This document shows positions 8,992 through 18,218 of a stretch of 64,000 nucleotides of DNA, piece after piece. The position numbers and the translations under genes are program-made. The stretch's first letter is position 1, and each line of letters starts with the position of its first letter. The notes under the pieces were generated by a model. The model was not told the DNA's origin, made no database searches, and saw only the letters and a program-made list of their open reading frames with translations. Source of the DNA: AP-15 sp963700185 (GTDB lineage Bacteria; Pseudomonadota; Alphaproteobacteria; ATCC43930; CGMCC-115725); contig CAVOWP010000008.1 in assembly GCA_963700185.1 (NCBI GenBank), positions 124,001-188,000 on the forward strand, in the 5' to 3' direction.

Positions 8992-10245
8992 TCAGAGTGC
9001 AGCGAGGCGGCGCTCCAGATAGACGCGCTCGACATCGTTCGCCATCAACGCGAGAGCGCGCCGATACGCTTCTGCCGCGGCCTCGAAAGAGCCGAGCCGG
9101 CGCAGCATGTCGGCGCGGGCGGCGTGGAACAAGTGATACCGATCGAGCTCTCCCGAGGTGCCGAGTTCGTCGATCAGCGCCAACCCGCGTTCCGGCCCCT
9201 CGCTCATCCCAATGGCGACGGCGCCGTTGAGTTGCACCACGGGGCTCGGATGAACCCGCGCCAGCTCGCCGTAAAGAGCGGCAATCTGCGGCCAGTCGGT
9301 CTCGGCAGCGCTGGCGGCTTCCGCGTGCAATGCCGCAATCGCCGCCTGAAGCTGATACGGCCCGACTTTTCTCATCCGCAGCGCCGAGTCTACGAGCGCC
9401 AGACCTTCGTCGATCTGTGCGCGATCCCAAAGCGACCGATCTTGCTCCTCCAAGGTGACCAGGGCGCCGACCGCGTCGACCCGCGCCCGTCGGCGCGAGT
9501 CGTGCAGCAGCATCAGCGCGAGTAGGCCCCACCCTTCCGGGTCTTTGGCGTCGATCGCACGCAGCACGCGTCCGAGCCGGATGGCTTCGGAACACAACTC
9601 CCGCCGGATCAGCGCATCCCCCGCAGTCGCGGTATAACCTTCGTTGAAGATCAGATAGATGACCGCCTGGACCGCGGCCCGGCGTTCGGGCAAGGCATCG
9701 TCGGGCGGCACCTCGTACGGAATATGAGCGTCCTGGATCTTGCGTTTGGCGCGCACCAGCCGCTGCGCCAGGGTCGGCTCCGGAACGAGAAAGGCGCGCG
9801 CGATCTCACCCGTCGAAAGCCCGCCGAGGGTCCGCAAGGTCAAGGCAATCTGGGCCTCGCGGTTGAGCGCGGGATGGCAGCAGGTGAAGATCAGCCGCAG
9901 CCGGTCATCCGGAATTTCGCGAGACAACGTCTCCGGCAGCACGGGATCCTCGGTCGCCTCGATTGCGATCTCGTGTTCCAGCAGAGTCTGTTTCTCACGC
10001 CGCGTGCGTTCGCGCCGCCTCGCGTCGATCAGTTTGCGGTAGGCCGCAGTCGTGATCCAGGCGGCCGGATTGTCCGGAACGCCGCGCTCGGCCCAATAGT
10101 GCAGCGCCGCCGCGAATGCCTCCTGCATCGCCTCCTCGGCGCGGTCGAAGGAGCCGCACAGACGGATCAGGCTGGCGATGATCCGGCCGTGCTCGCGGCG
10201 AAATACCGCTTCCGCCGAGGCGCAGACTTCAGCCGGCGGCGGCAT
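8992..10245 (-). CDS. ECF sigma factor, ECF42-type with DUF6596/TPR C-terminus
   Basis: 417 aa, about twice the length of a minimal ECF sigma factor. Sigma region 2 is FRREHGRIIASLIRLCGSFDRAEEAMQEAF region (residues 14-45) and sigma region 4 covers IALTLRTLGGLSTGEIAR to LAQRLVRAKRKI (about 135-180). After it come the DUF6596 domain (AAVQAVIYLIFNEGYTATAG) and helical TPR-like repeats to the end. Known ECF42 factors lack an anti-sigma factor; the C-terminal extension controls activity, and they pair with YCII/DGPF proteins. That partner is here, 18 bp upstream on the same strand. The pair is likely self-contained; the signal is unknown. Confidence 0.92.
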   Translation of the reverse strand: MPPPAEVCASAEAVFRREHGRIIASLIRLCGSFDRAEEAMQEAFAAALHYWAERGVPDNPAAWITTAAYRKLIDARRRERTRREKQTLLEHEIAIEATEDPVLPETLSREIPDDRLRLIFTCCHPALNREAQIALTLRTLGGLSTGEIARAFLVPEPTLAQRLVRAKRKIQDAHIPYEVPPDDALPERRAAVQAVIYLIFNEGYTATAGDALIRRELCSEAIRLGRVLRAIDAKDPEGWGLLALMLLHDSRRRARVDAVGALVTLEEQDRSLWDRAQIDEGLALVDSALRMRKVGPYQLQAAIAALHAEAASAAETDWPQIAALYGELARVHPSPVVQLNGAVAIGMSEGPERGLALIDELGTSGELDRYHLFHAARADMLRRLGSFEAAAEAYRRALALMANDVERVYLERRLAAL

Positions 10246-10263
10246 CGGTCCTCGACACAGCTC

Positions 10264-10629
10264 CTAACGCGGTGGAATGCCGGCGATCGGGCGGATCTCG
10301 ATGCAGCCCTCTTCGCCCTTGCACGCGGTCGGAATCTTTGCGCCCCAGGCGATTGCCTCGTCGAGGTTCTCGCAATCGAGGATGTAATATCCGGCGAACT
10401 GTTCCTTGGTCTCGGCGAACGGGCCGTCGAGGACGACAGGTCTACCGTCCTCCCTGCGGATCGTCGTCGCCGACGCGGTCGGCTGCAGCGGCTCGCCCGC
10501 AATGAACACACCCTTCCTCCGGCTTTCGTCCATCACCGCCCAATGCCCGGCCCTGACCTGCTCCCTGTCGTGGGCCGACGCCTCGGCGAATTCCCTCTCG
10601 CGGCTGTAGATCAAGAACATGTAGCGCAT
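10264..10629 (-). CDS. YCII-related (DGPF domain) protein
   Basis: 121 aa from the ATG at 10627-10629 (MRYMFLIYSRE); an open frame upstream of it is not homologous. Has the DGPFAETKEQFAGYYILD motif that names the DGPF group and a ferredoxin-like fold typical of YCII. The biochemical activity is not established. In many bacteria this family sits directly before an ECF42-type sigma gene and is part of its regulon, as here with an 18-bp gap. AGGGGATTTTGCC precedes the ATG. Confidence 0.88.
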   Translation of the reverse strand: MRYMFLIYSREREFAEASAHDREQVRAGHWAVMDESRRKGVFIAGEPLQPTASATTIRREDGRPVVLDGPFAETKEQFAGYYILDCENLDEAIAWGAKIPTACKGEEGCIEIRPIAGIPPR

Positions 10630-10684
10630 GGCAAAATCCCCTTTCAGCTCCAAGCCGGCTTCGGCGCGATCGCGGTGACGTCGG

Positions 10685-11308
10685 TCAGCTCCAGTGCGGC
10701 GGCCAAGTTCTCTGGATAAGCGGCAAACCGCGCATTCGGTCGAGCCAGGCAGACAGGCGGGGCCCGACGAGCCCGGCCACGGGGAAACCCGGCTGACGAT
10801 TTGCGATCCGGAGAGCCAGCGCAAGAAACGGATAGAGCGTAAGATCGACGGCGGAAAGCGTCCCTGAGAAATAGTCGCCGGCGATAACCGACTCCCAGTA
10901 GGCCAGTTCTTGCCGCAGATCGCTGCGGGCTTCGTCGGCCTCGTCGCCCGCGGCGACGCGCTCGATAATCCTGGCAAGGTACTGGTCCGCCTCGCGCACC
11001 ATACGCCTTTGCACCGCACGCTCGCCAGTATCGGCGGCGAAGAGAGGCGGCCCCGCCGGCCATTTCTCGTTGATGTACTCTACGATCGCGGCGGATTCAT
11101 AGAGCACGAAGTCGTCGTCGACGAGGACCGGTACCCTTCGCCGCGGATTGAGCGCCGAAAACTCCGCGGTCTTGAGGTCACCGGCGGCGAAGGACATCGT
11201 CTTGAGTTCGTGAGGCACGCCCTTTTGCTCGAGGGCGAGCCAGGCGCGCCACGCATAAGGCGAACCCGAGCCGTAATAGAGGACAACAGCCACTTGCTCA
11301 GTCTCCAA
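10685..11308 (-). CDS. Glutathione S-transferase family protein
   Basis: 207 aa. The N-terminal thioredoxin-fold domain runs from VVLYYGSGSPYAWRAWLALE to VLVDDDFVLYESAAIVEYI, the last being the glutathione gamma-glutamyl-binding ES motif. The C-terminal all-helical domain includes LSAVDLTLYPFLALALR. The active-site residue is probably the Ser of GSPYAW. It lies 55 bp upstream of the YCII gene and 24 bp downstream of a second GST, so all four genes to the sigma factor may be one transcript. The substrate is unknown. Confidence 0.87.
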   Translation of the reverse strand: METEQVAVVLYYGSGSPYAWRAWLALEQKGVPHELKTMSFAAGDLKTAEFSALNPRRRVPVLVDDDFVLYESAAIVEYINEKWPAGPPLFAADTGERAVQRRMVREADQYLARIIERVAAGDEADEARSDLRQELAYWESVIAGDYFSGTLSAVDLTLYPFLALALRIANRQPGFPVAGLVGPRLSAWLDRMRGLPLIQRTWPPHWS

Positions 11309-11332
11309 TCCCGTTGGTGGAAGAGCGCAAGC

Positions 11333-11989
11333 TCAGCCTTCGACCGTCCAAGACGATCGGCCGGGGAAGGGCGGCGGAACCGCTTCTCTGACGCTGGGAC
11401 GCGCCATGTGGCGCTCGTAATAGGCCGCCACGCCCGCATTCCGCCGCAGCATCGCGCCACTCTCGGGCAAATGGTGGAGATAGAACAGCATCGGCAGCAC
11501 ATTCATATCGGCCAAGGTGAAGGTGCTCCCGACGAGGTGGCCGGTCTTGGCCACGGCGCGGTCGAGCATCACCAACTGCGTCTCCAGCTTGGGCAGAGCG
11601 CTCTCGATGATCGCGCGGTTGGGGCCGCCGTCCGAAGTGCCCGGGAAGAAGTAAGCGCCCACATACGGGCGCGCCACCAGCACATCGAAGTGCGTGTTCA
11701 CGATCGAAATCCACTGCTCGGTTCGCGCACCTTCGGCTGGATCCCGCGATACCAACGGCGGACCATCGAATGCGTGGTCGATGTAGAAGCAAATCGCGCG
11801 GGACTCGGCGAGGGTGAGATCACCGTGACGAAGCGCCGGGATCTTGCCCAGCGGATGGATCGCGTCGACTTCGGCGGTGTGCGGCAGGACCGGGACAAGG
11901 GTGTACGGCACGCCCTTCTCGTTGCAAGCGATGCGGCTCATCCAGACGTAATTGCTCTGGGGTGCGCCGATGATCTGAAGCTCTGGCAT
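11333..11989 (-). CDS. Glutathione S-transferase family protein
   Basis: 218 aa from the ATG at 11987-11989 (MPELQIIGAPQSNYVWMSRI). N-terminal thioredoxin-like domain with the cis-Pro segment GKIPALRHGDLTLAESRAI and the ES glutathione motif, then a helical C-terminal domain containing GSTFTLADMNVLPML, the usual N-capping box. First gene of the presumed GST-GST-YCII-sigma run. It differs clearly from the second GST, so it is not a recent duplicate. Confidence 0.87.
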   Translation of the reverse strand: MPELQIIGAPQSNYVWMSRIACNEKGVPYTLVPVLPHTAEVDAIHPLGKIPALRHGDLTLAESRAICFYIDHAFDGPPLVSRDPAEGARTEQWISIVNTHFDVLVARPYVGAYFFPGTSDGGPNRAIIESALPKLETQLVMLDRAVAKTGHLVGSTFTLADMNVLPMLFYLHHLPESGAMLRRNAGVAAYYERHMARPSVREAVPPPFPGRSSWTVEG

Positions 11990-12155
11990 GGCTGTACTCT
12001 TTCGATGGTGTCCAACATCGAGACGACGCGCGAGGAACGCCAAATCGACAGGGCAATTATTTTTTTAAGGGCAGCTGGTCAATCAGCCGCTTTCATCCCG
12101 ATCACAACTGATCGCGCCGCAGCTGCACGATGTTGTCTCGCTCGCCGGCCGAAAC

Positions 12156-14429
12156 CTATTGAAGTGCGGTCTGAACCGCTTCGGCCAGTGTTTCCGACTT
12201 GAATGGTTTCTTGAGCAGGGAGTGACTGCTCAAATTGCTCCCAAAACGCGACAGATCCGCATAACCGCTGGCAAACAGCACCTTGAGGTCCGGCCGGGTC
12301 CGGCGTGCCAAGCGCAGCGTATCCAGCCCCGACAGCCCCGGCATCACCAGATCCGCTACCATTAGGTCGCAAGGCGTGTCGCGCTCGAGGATCTCCAGCG
12401 CGGCGCGCCCGCTATCCGCTTCCGTGACCACATACCCGATCTCCTGCAGATCCTGAGCGATGATCCAGCGGACATCGGGGTCGTCGTCGACGACGAGGAT
12501 GTGAGCCCCCCCTGCTGCGTGGACCGGCCTCGCACCGCCCGTCGCGAACGTGCCGGTCTCCATGGCGCGGGGCAGATAGATCTGCACGGTGGTCCCCTCG
12601 CGCAAGCGACTGCGAATGCGCACCGTCCCGCCGGATTGCCTGACAACGCCGAATACCATCGACAGACCCAGCCCCGTCCCCTTGCCGATTTCCTTGGTCG
12701 TAAAGAACGGCTCGAACGCCCGCTCCAAGACTTCCGGGCTCATTCCGGTTCCGGGATCGCGAACCGACACCAGCACACAGTCCTGGCTTGCGACTTCTTC
12801 CGGCAATTCCTCGCTCCTTGCATTGACGTTCGCCGTTTCGATCAGCACTGTGCCGCCGCCCGGCATGGCGTCGCGCGCGTTGAGGGCGACGTTGAGGAGC
12901 GCCGTCTCGATCTGACCGGTATCGATCAGAACCGGCCAGAGCTCACTCGCCAAACCATGCCGGATCTCGACGGTTGGGCCGATCGAGCGCCGTAGGATCT
13001 CGGTCATCTCGACGATGATGGAGTTGAGGTCGGCCGGGATCGGGTTGAGGCGCTGCTTCCGGGCGAATGCCAGCAGGGATTCGGTGAGCTTGGCGCCCTG
13101 GGAGGCGCAGCGTTGCGCGGTATGCAGCAGGCGCAAGCTCCTCTCGTCGGAAATCCGCGCTTCGAGCAGCGCCAAGGAACCGGAAACGGCGGTCAGCAGA
13201 TTGTTGAAGTCATGCGCGACACCGCCGGTCAGCTGCCCCATCGCCTCCATCTTCTGGGCCTGCAGCAGCGCCGACTGTGCCTGCTCACGAGCGTCGATCT
13301 CGGCCTGGAGCCGTTCATTGGCTGCGGCAAGCTCCCGGGTGCGTCCCGCTACTGTGCTTTCGAGCTGCTCGCGGTTGCGCGCCAGCGCTGCGGCGGTGTT
13401 GCGAAGCTCATTGCCGACCTCATCCAGTTCACGCACGCCGCAGCTCAATGGATCCACAGACTCACCCCTGCCTAACGCCTTGGTGGCGGAGGTGAGCGCT
13501 TCGACCGGCCGCCGGATCGCCCGAGCCATCCACCAACCCAAGACAAGGCTCAAGGCAAGGACTGCCGCCCCGCCGCCAAACGCCAACAATCGTGCGCGAC
13601 GAATAGGATCGTCGACAAATTCCCTGGGCAGACCGATCGCTACGGTCCATCCGGTGATCGGCGAGCGCCGGAACGTCGAATATACGGGGATGCCCTCACT
13701 CGTGACGCTGGGGAACCAGTTCTCGACCGGCTCGCGCATTGCTGCCAAAAGCGTTGGCGAAACCGGCTTGCCAAGAAACCGATCCAACTCTCGATTGCGC
13801 GCCACAATGATGCCCTTGCGATCGAAGATCCCGGCCGTCCAATCGGGCGACAGACTTTGGTCCTTGAGCAGCGACGACAAAACCTCCGGGCCGAGCCCCA
13901 TTGCCAATACGTAAACGACCTGCCCGTCTCGGAAAACCGGCACCCCCACCACGAGGATCGGTCGGCGCAAGACCGCACCCATGATCAGATCGGAGATTTG
14001 AGGCTCACCCGTCGCAACGACGCGGTCGTGCATTTCGGTATTGGTCGCGCGCGGAAGCGGTTCGCCAAACGGACGATTTGTGCTGAGGAGTTGCTGTCCC
14101 TTCGTGTCGTGCAGGACGATCGACGTTCCACGGATTTTGAGGGCGGCGCGCATCTGTTGATCAAAGGCCGAGAAGTCGCCGTCACGCAGGCTAGGCGATA
14201 CTGCGAGGACCTGAAGCTCCGCTTGTATCGCGCTGACCTGGCGGTCGACGTCCGCAAGCAGATCTTCCACCCTCTGCTTGACGTCCTGCTGGATCTGCGT
14301 TCGCTGATCATCGACCATGCGGAGGATGGCCCAGCTCGCGAGCGCGACGAGCGGCAGCGCGGTCACGACGGTCAGCATCGTGAGCCGTGCCTGAATGCCG
14401 AAGCTGCGGCACCGCACGAATAGCCTCAT
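12156..14429 (-). CDS. Hybrid sensor histidine kinase with Cache-type sensor and receiver domain
   Basis: 757 aa from the ATG at 14427-14429, preceded by GGAGGTCTTTG. Order: membrane segment (about 16-38), periplasmic double-Cache-like sensor (about 40-280), second membrane segment (about 281-302), HAMP, coiled coil, HisKA with His-406 in GVAHDFNNLL, HATPase with DPGTGMSPE and GTGLGLSMV, and a C-terminal receiver with phospho-Asp near 690 (LMVADLVMPG). The HDFNN box and C-terminal REC place it with two-component kinases that pass phosphate through their own receiver. No response regulator lies next to it, so its output partner is elsewhere. Ligand unknown; Cache sensors often bind small organic acids or amines. 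Confidence 0.92.
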   Translation of the reverse strand: MRLFVRCRSFGIQARLTMLTVVTALPLVALASWAILRMVDDQRTQIQQDVKQRVEDLLADVDRQVSAIQAELQVLAVSPSLRDGDFSAFDQQMRAALKIRGTSIVLHDTKGQQLLSTNRPFGEPLPRATNTEMHDRVVATGEPQISDLIMGAVLRRPILVVGVPVFRDGQVVYVLAMGLGPEVLSSLLKDQSLSPDWTAGIFDRKGIIVARNRELDRFLGKPVSPTLLAAMREPVENWFPSVTSEGIPVYSTFRRSPITGWTVAIGLPREFVDDPIRRARLLAFGGGAAVLALSLVLGWWMARAIRRPVEALTSATKALGRGESVDPLSCGVRELDEVGNELRNTAAALARNREQLESTVAGRTRELAAANERLQAEIDAREQAQSALLQAQKMEAMGQLTGGVAHDFNNLLTAVSGSLALLEARISDERSLRLLHTAQRCASQGAKLTESLLAFARKQRLNPIPADLNSIIVEMTEILRRSIGPTVEIRHGLASELWPVLIDTGQIETALLNVALNARDAMPGGGTVLIETANVNARSEELPEEVASQDCVLVSVRDPGTGMSPEVLERAFEPFFTTKEIGKGTGLGLSMVFGVVRQSGGTVRIRSRLREGTTVQIYLPRAMETGTFATGGARPVHAAGGAHILVVDDDPDVRWIIAQDLQEIGYVVTEADSGRAALEILERDTPCDLMVADLVMPGLSGLDTLRLARRTRPDLKVLFASGYADLSRFGSNLSSHSLLKKPFKSETLAEAVQTALQ

Positions 14430-14543
14430 CAAAGACCTCCGCGCATCATCCCCGGCCGGCTGCAACCGATCGGCACCCTCCCCGGTGCCATTACGCGATC
14501 GCAATCGTCAAAAACGCGCCCGCTGCTCTCCCTCGGCCTTAGG

Positions 14544-15215
14544 CTATTTGCGCCAGGCTATTTGCGCCCCTAGGAATGCCGCCATACGCTCCCATGCCTG
14601 ATTGGCGCAGGCGACGTCGTAAGCCGCGCTGCGCTCGTTGGCGAAGGCATGGGCCGCGTCATAGCGGTAGATCTCGTGGCGTATTCCGGCCGTCTTCAGT
14701 GTCCTTTCGAGATCGTCGACCGCCGCGGGCGTGCACCAGTCGTCCTTGTTGGCGAAATGGCCTTGCAGCGGAATACGGATCTTGGCCGGATCGGCGAACG
14801 CCTTTGGCGGGATCCCGTAAAAGCACACCCCGGCGGCGAATTCCGGGACATGCACGGCGGCCGCGATGGTCAAGGCTCCGCCCATGCAGTAGCCCATCAC
14901 CGCCACCCTGCCGCTTTGCGCTTGCAGGTGCTGTGCGGCACCGCGCAAATCCTGGTGCGTGGCGTCGGCGAAATCGAGGCCTGTCATCAGGTGATTGGCT
15001 TCGTCCGGCTGGTTGGTCAGGCAGCCCTTGTAGAGATCGGGGGCCAACGCATTGTAGCCGGCGCGGGCAAAGCGGTCGGCCACCCCGCAGATCTGGTCGT
15101 TGAGGCCCCACCACTCTTGGATCACGACAACCCCCGGCCGCCCTTGGCCGGCTGTCGCCAGATACCCCTTGGGCTTAGCCCCGTCGGGGCGGGCAAACTC
15201 GATCATTGTGCCCAT
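14544..15215 (-). CDS. Dienelactone hydrolase family protein
   Basis: 223 aa from the ATG at 15213-15215 (MGTMIEFARP). Alpha/beta hydrolase with the Cys-Asp-His triad of dienelactone hydrolase: nucleophile in VAVMGYCMGGAL, Asp in FANKDDWCTP and His in AAHAFANE. VVVIQEWWGLNDQI is the family's N-terminal signature. Family members open dienelactones in chlorocatechol breakdown or act as broader esterases. It is the last of three closely spaced genes with an LLM oxidoreductase and, past a repeat, a GMC oxidoreductase. Confidence 0.9.
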   Translation of the reverse strand: MGTMIEFARPDGAKPKGYLATAGQGRPGVVVIQEWWGLNDQICGVADRFARAGYNALAPDLYKGCLTNQPDEANHLMTGLDFADATHQDLRGAAQHLQAQSGRVAVMGYCMGGALTIAAAVHVPEFAAGVCFYGIPPKAFADPAKIRIPLQGHFANKDDWCTPAAVDDLERTLKTAGIRHEIYRYDAAHAFANERSAAYDVACANQAWERMAAFLGAQIAWRK

Positions 15216-15229
15216 TGGTGGTCCTTCTA

Positions 15230-16246
15230 TCAAGCATCGGCAAAGGCAGGCATCACGTCGCGCGCAAACAGCTCCACCGATTTTATCGCGTCCTCCGGCG
15301 AGATCGTGCCGAACGCAAAATCGCACACGAAATAGGTCGCGCCGGCAGCCTCGGCCTGGCTGGCGATATAGTCGCGCACCTGCGCCGGCGTGCCGGCGAT
15401 GGCGTGCCCATGCACCTGCAGCGGATCCCATTCCTCGGGCAGCCCGTCCTTCAATGGGAACGGCACATCGTATTTCGTCCACAGCAGCTCCATGTGCCGG
15501 CGCCAGGGGCGATAGGCGCGGCGGGCGATGTCGCGCGCCACAGCCTCGGTCTCGGCAACGACGATATGGCGGTTGATGCCCATCATCGGCAGCTCGCCTT
15601 CGGGCCTGCCGCGTTTGCGCCATTCCGACTTGTAGAGATCGATGATCGCGCGTGCCTGCGCCGTGTCCCGTAACGTCACGATATGGGCGCCGTGCTCGGC
15701 CGCCCAGGGAATGCTGTCGGGCCGGCTGGTGCCGTACCACAGCTCCGGATAGGGCTTCTGAACCGGCTTCAGGACGATCGGCACATGGTCGAAATCGTAG
15801 AACTTGCCGTGATAGGTCAGCTCATCCTCGGTCAGGCCGATGCGGATGGCATCGAACGCTTCGCGAAACTGCTGCATTCCGGTGTCGAAGTCGACGCCGT
15901 AGAACCCGACCTCGATCGGCGAGATGCCGCGGCCGACGCCATAGAGGAACCGCCCGCCGCTCATCTGGTCGAGCATGCAGATCTCGTCGATCAGCCGCAA
16001 AGGATGGTAGAGCGGCAACAAGTAGACCATCGGACCGAAGCGCAGCTGCTTTGTGCGCTGTGCGACGGCCGACAGAAAGATGCCGGGCGACGGCGCATAG
16101 CCGAGCGGGGTGTTGTGGTGCTCGGCTAGATGATAGCCATAGAACCCGGCACGATCGTACGCTTCGATGAGCCTCAGCCGCTCCTCGAAATGCTGGGTCA
16201 GCGGCAGCCCGCTGTCGTCAAGATGGTCAAAAACCCCAAAGCGCAT
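15230..16246 (-). CDS. LLM-class flavin-dependent oxidoreductase
   Basis: 338 aa, full length for luciferase-like monooxygenases. Typical parts are MRFGVFDHLDDSG, GFYGYHLAEHHN, LDQMSGGRFLYGVGRGISP and the C-terminal GTPAQVRDYIASQAEAAGATYFVCDF. Uses reduced FMN (or F420 in some bacteria) with oxygen on an unknown substrate. It ends 14 bp before the dienelactone hydrolase start, so they are likely co-transcribed; a monooxygenase plus a lactone hydrolase would fit oxidative opening of a ring compound, but that is inference. Confidence 0.9.
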   Translation of the reverse strand: MRFGVFDHLDDSGLPLTQHFEERLRLIEAYDRAGFYGYHLAEHHNTPLGYAPSPGIFLSAVAQRTKQLRFGPMVYLLPLYHPLRLIDEICMLDQMSGGRFLYGVGRGISPIEVGFYGVDFDTGMQQFREAFDAIRIGLTEDELTYHGKFYDFDHVPIVLKPVQKPYPELWYGTSRPDSIPWAAEHGAHIVTLRDTAQARAIIDLYKSEWRKRGRPEGELPMMGINRHIVVAETEAVARDIARRAYRPWRRHMELLWTKYDVPFPLKDGLPEEWDPLQVHGHAIAGTPAQVRDYIASQAEAAGATYFVCDFAFGTISPEDAIKSVELFARDVMPAFADA

Positions 16247-16263
16247 CGCCCTCTCCTCGCGCT

Positions 16264-16384
16264 GTCATTACGAGCCCACGGGTCGGCGCTGTGCGCCGCC
16301 CGAGGACAGGCTCCACGAAGCAATCTCGGGCCGCTCGCCCTCGATGTCGCGAGATTGCTTCGTCGCTGCGCTCCTCGCAATGAC
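16264..16384. repeat. Palindromic intergenic repeat (REP-like)
   Basis: A nested inverted repeat fills the gap between two genes. The outer arms are GTCATTACGAG (16264) and its near-complement CTCCTCGCAATGAC (16371-16384). The inner arms CGAAGCAATCTCG (16316-16328) and CGAGATTGCTTCG (16350-16362) are perfect complements. The sequence matches the type of dispersed palindrome common in alphaproteobacterial intergenic regions. It may act as an attenuator between the GMC and LLM genes. Confidence 0.85.
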
Positions 16385-16386
16385 AT

Positions 16387-18093
16387 TTACGCCGCGGCGA
16401 GCATCGCGTCGGCGATCTTTTCGGCGGTCATCAGGGTCGGGAAATTGGTGTTGGCGCACGGCACCGCCGGGAACAGCGAGGCGTCGACGACGCGTAGACC
16501 GCCGACCCCGCGCACGCGGCCTTCATTGTCGGTCACCGCCATTGGGTCGTCTTCCGCTCCCATTCGGCAGGTGCAGGTGGCATGCCAGACCCCGATCGCG
16601 GCCTTGCGGATAAAGTCCTCGAGCGCCTCGTCGTCGCGCATAAGCTCGTCGAAACGATAGCCCTCGACGATGACCTTCTCGATCATCGTCCGGCGCAGCC
16701 AGGCCGGGCCGTCGAGCAGTTTCGCGATAACGTCAGTGATCATTTTGTTCTTCGGGCTGACGACGCCGATCTTGCGGACGCGCTCGGTGTAGCTCGCCGG
16801 GAATGGGTCGCTGGTCGCCTCGCCCAAGGCGGCGCTGATCTGCATTGCGCCGAGCCGCCGGAAGGCGTCCATCAGGCGTTCGAGGTCGCGGCGGTCGGAC
16901 AAGAGGTTGAACTCGACGACTGGCTCGGCCCGCCAATCGCGCGATAAGAGCTTGACTTGCCCGGTCTCCGAAAACGTCTTGTAAACGGCCGCGAGCAAAG
17001 AGCCGATCTGCTCGCCGACCGCGTGCCAGGAGGATTTGCTGACTCCGACGACGAACATGTCGCCCGCCGGCGCTCCGCCGATTCCTGAGGAATAGCGCAG
17101 CGCCAGCAAGATGTGCCGGCGGGTCAGTCCGTTGAGCCGGTAATCGGGCTTGATGAAAGAGGAGACGGATATCGCCGGGTGATCCATCAGCCGTTGACCG
17201 ACCCCCGGAACATGCGCGACGACCTCGATCCCGAGATCGCGCAGATGGCCAGCCGGCCCTATTCCGGCCCGCAACAGATGCGCCGGCGAGTGGATCGCAC
17301 CCGACGAGACGATCACCTCGCCACCGCGGAACTCGGTGTCCCGACCGTCGACCAGCGCCTTGACGCCGACACAGCGCGTCCCCTCGAAGAGCAGCTCTTT
17401 GACCTGCGTCAGTGCCGAGATCGTCAGATTGCTGCGCAGCCGGGTTCCTGGATCGAGATAGCCGATCGCCGCCGAGACGCGGCGATCGTAGAGGTTGGAG
17501 ATCGTGATCGGAAAATAGCCGTCCTTGAACTCGGCATTCTGGTCCTGGACGTATTGGAACCCTGCCTCCTCAAAAGCCTTGGCGACCGCTTGGGCGTGAC
17601 CGTTCCACAAGTCCGGGAAGATCCGGCGGACCGGGATACGGCCGTCTTTGCCGTGCCACGGCCCGTCGAAATCCATGTCGCGTTCGACTTTTTTGAAATA
17701 GGGCAGCACCGCGTTCCAGTTCCACCCTGCCGCGCCGCGCGCCTCCCATTCGTCGTAATCGGTCGGTGCGCCGCGGTTGGCGAGCTGGCCGTTAATCGAC
17801 GAGCCGCCGCCGAGGACTCTCGCCTGCTCATATTTGCGCAAGGGCGGGCGGTTCTCCTCCGGCCGGTTGTGCGAGATGACCTCGGTGTGCACCTTGAGCT
17901 CGGTCCAGTGAAAGCGCGGGTCGAAATAGGCGGTGCCGGGATAGCTGTCGACGATCTCCGGCGGCACCTTACCGTGCGGCGTGTCCTGGCCGGCCTCGCA
18001 CAGCAGCACTTTGTTGCTGCTCTTGGCGGAGAGACGGTTGGCCATGACCGACCCGGCCGAACCGCCGCCGACGATGATGTAATCGTAGGTCAT
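16387..18093 (-). CDS. GMC family FAD-dependent oxidoreductase (choline dehydrogenase-like)
   Basis: 568 aa from the ATG at 18091-18093, preceded by GAGGGAG. The N-terminal Rossmann motif is DYIIVGGGSAGSVMANRLSA. The second FAD signature is VLGGGSSINGQLANRG, and the signature GAIHSPAHLLRAGIGP also fits. The C-terminal catalytic pair is His in GVWHATCTCRMG and Asn in PCANTNFPTLM. Oxidises an alcohol to an aldehyde or acid. Starts divergently from the MaoC gene, with a palindromic repeat between them. The frame is open a little further upstream but without homology. Confidence 0.93.
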   Translation of the reverse strand: MTYDYIIVGGGSAGSVMANRLSAKSSNKVLLCEAGQDTPHGKVPPEIVDSYPGTAYFDPRFHWTELKVHTEVISHNRPEENRPPLRKYEQARVLGGGSSINGQLANRGAPTDYDEWEARGAAGWNWNAVLPYFKKVERDMDFDGPWHGKDGRIPVRRIFPDLWNGHAQAVAKAFEEAGFQYVQDQNAEFKDGYFPITISNLYDRRVSAAIGYLDPGTRLRSNLTISALTQVKELLFEGTRCVGVKALVDGRDTEFRGGEVIVSSGAIHSPAHLLRAGIGPAGHLRDLGIEVVAHVPGVGQRLMDHPAISVSSFIKPDYRLNGLTRRHILLALRYSSGIGGAPAGDMFVVGVSKSSWHAVGEQIGSLLAAVYKTFSETGQVKLLSRDWRAEPVVEFNLLSDRRDLERLMDAFRRLGAMQISAALGEATSDPFPASYTERVRKIGVVSPKNKMITDVIAKLLDGPAWLRRTMIEKVIVEGYRFDELMRDDEALEDFIRKAAIGVWHATCTCRMGAEDDPMAVTDNEGRVRGVGGLRVVDASLFPAVPCANTNFPTLMTAEKIADAMLAAA

Positions 18094-18117
18094 CTCCCTC
18101 CCTTTCGCGTCCGCTTC

Positions 18118-18208
18118 GTCATGCGCGGGCTTGACCCGCGCATCCATGACGTTCCGCGGCTATGATGTAATGCAATCGTGGATGGCCGGGTCAAGCCCGG
18201 CCATGACG
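18118..18208. repeat. Palindromic intergenic repeat pair
   Basis: Two complementary halves: GCGCGGGCTTGACCCGCGC with flanking CATCCATGACG near 18122-18152, and CGTGGATGGCCGGGTC followed by AAGCCCGGCCATGACG at about 18177-18208. Each half is itself a hairpin around (G)GGCTTGACCC / GGGTCAAGCCC, and the pair is inverted. It sits in the promoter interval between the divergent GMC and MaoC genes. Confidence 0.85.
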
Positions 18209-18218
18209 TGTAGGAGAG

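Noticed and set aside
8992..10629. A separate anti-sigma gene beside the ECF factor
   Set aside because: None is present; the YCII protein has no membrane segment or anti-sigma motif, and ECF42-type factors do not use one.
17113..18165. 350-codon plus-strand frame over the GMC oxidoreductase
   Set aside because: Pure antisense shadow of a gene with full FAD and catalytic motifs.
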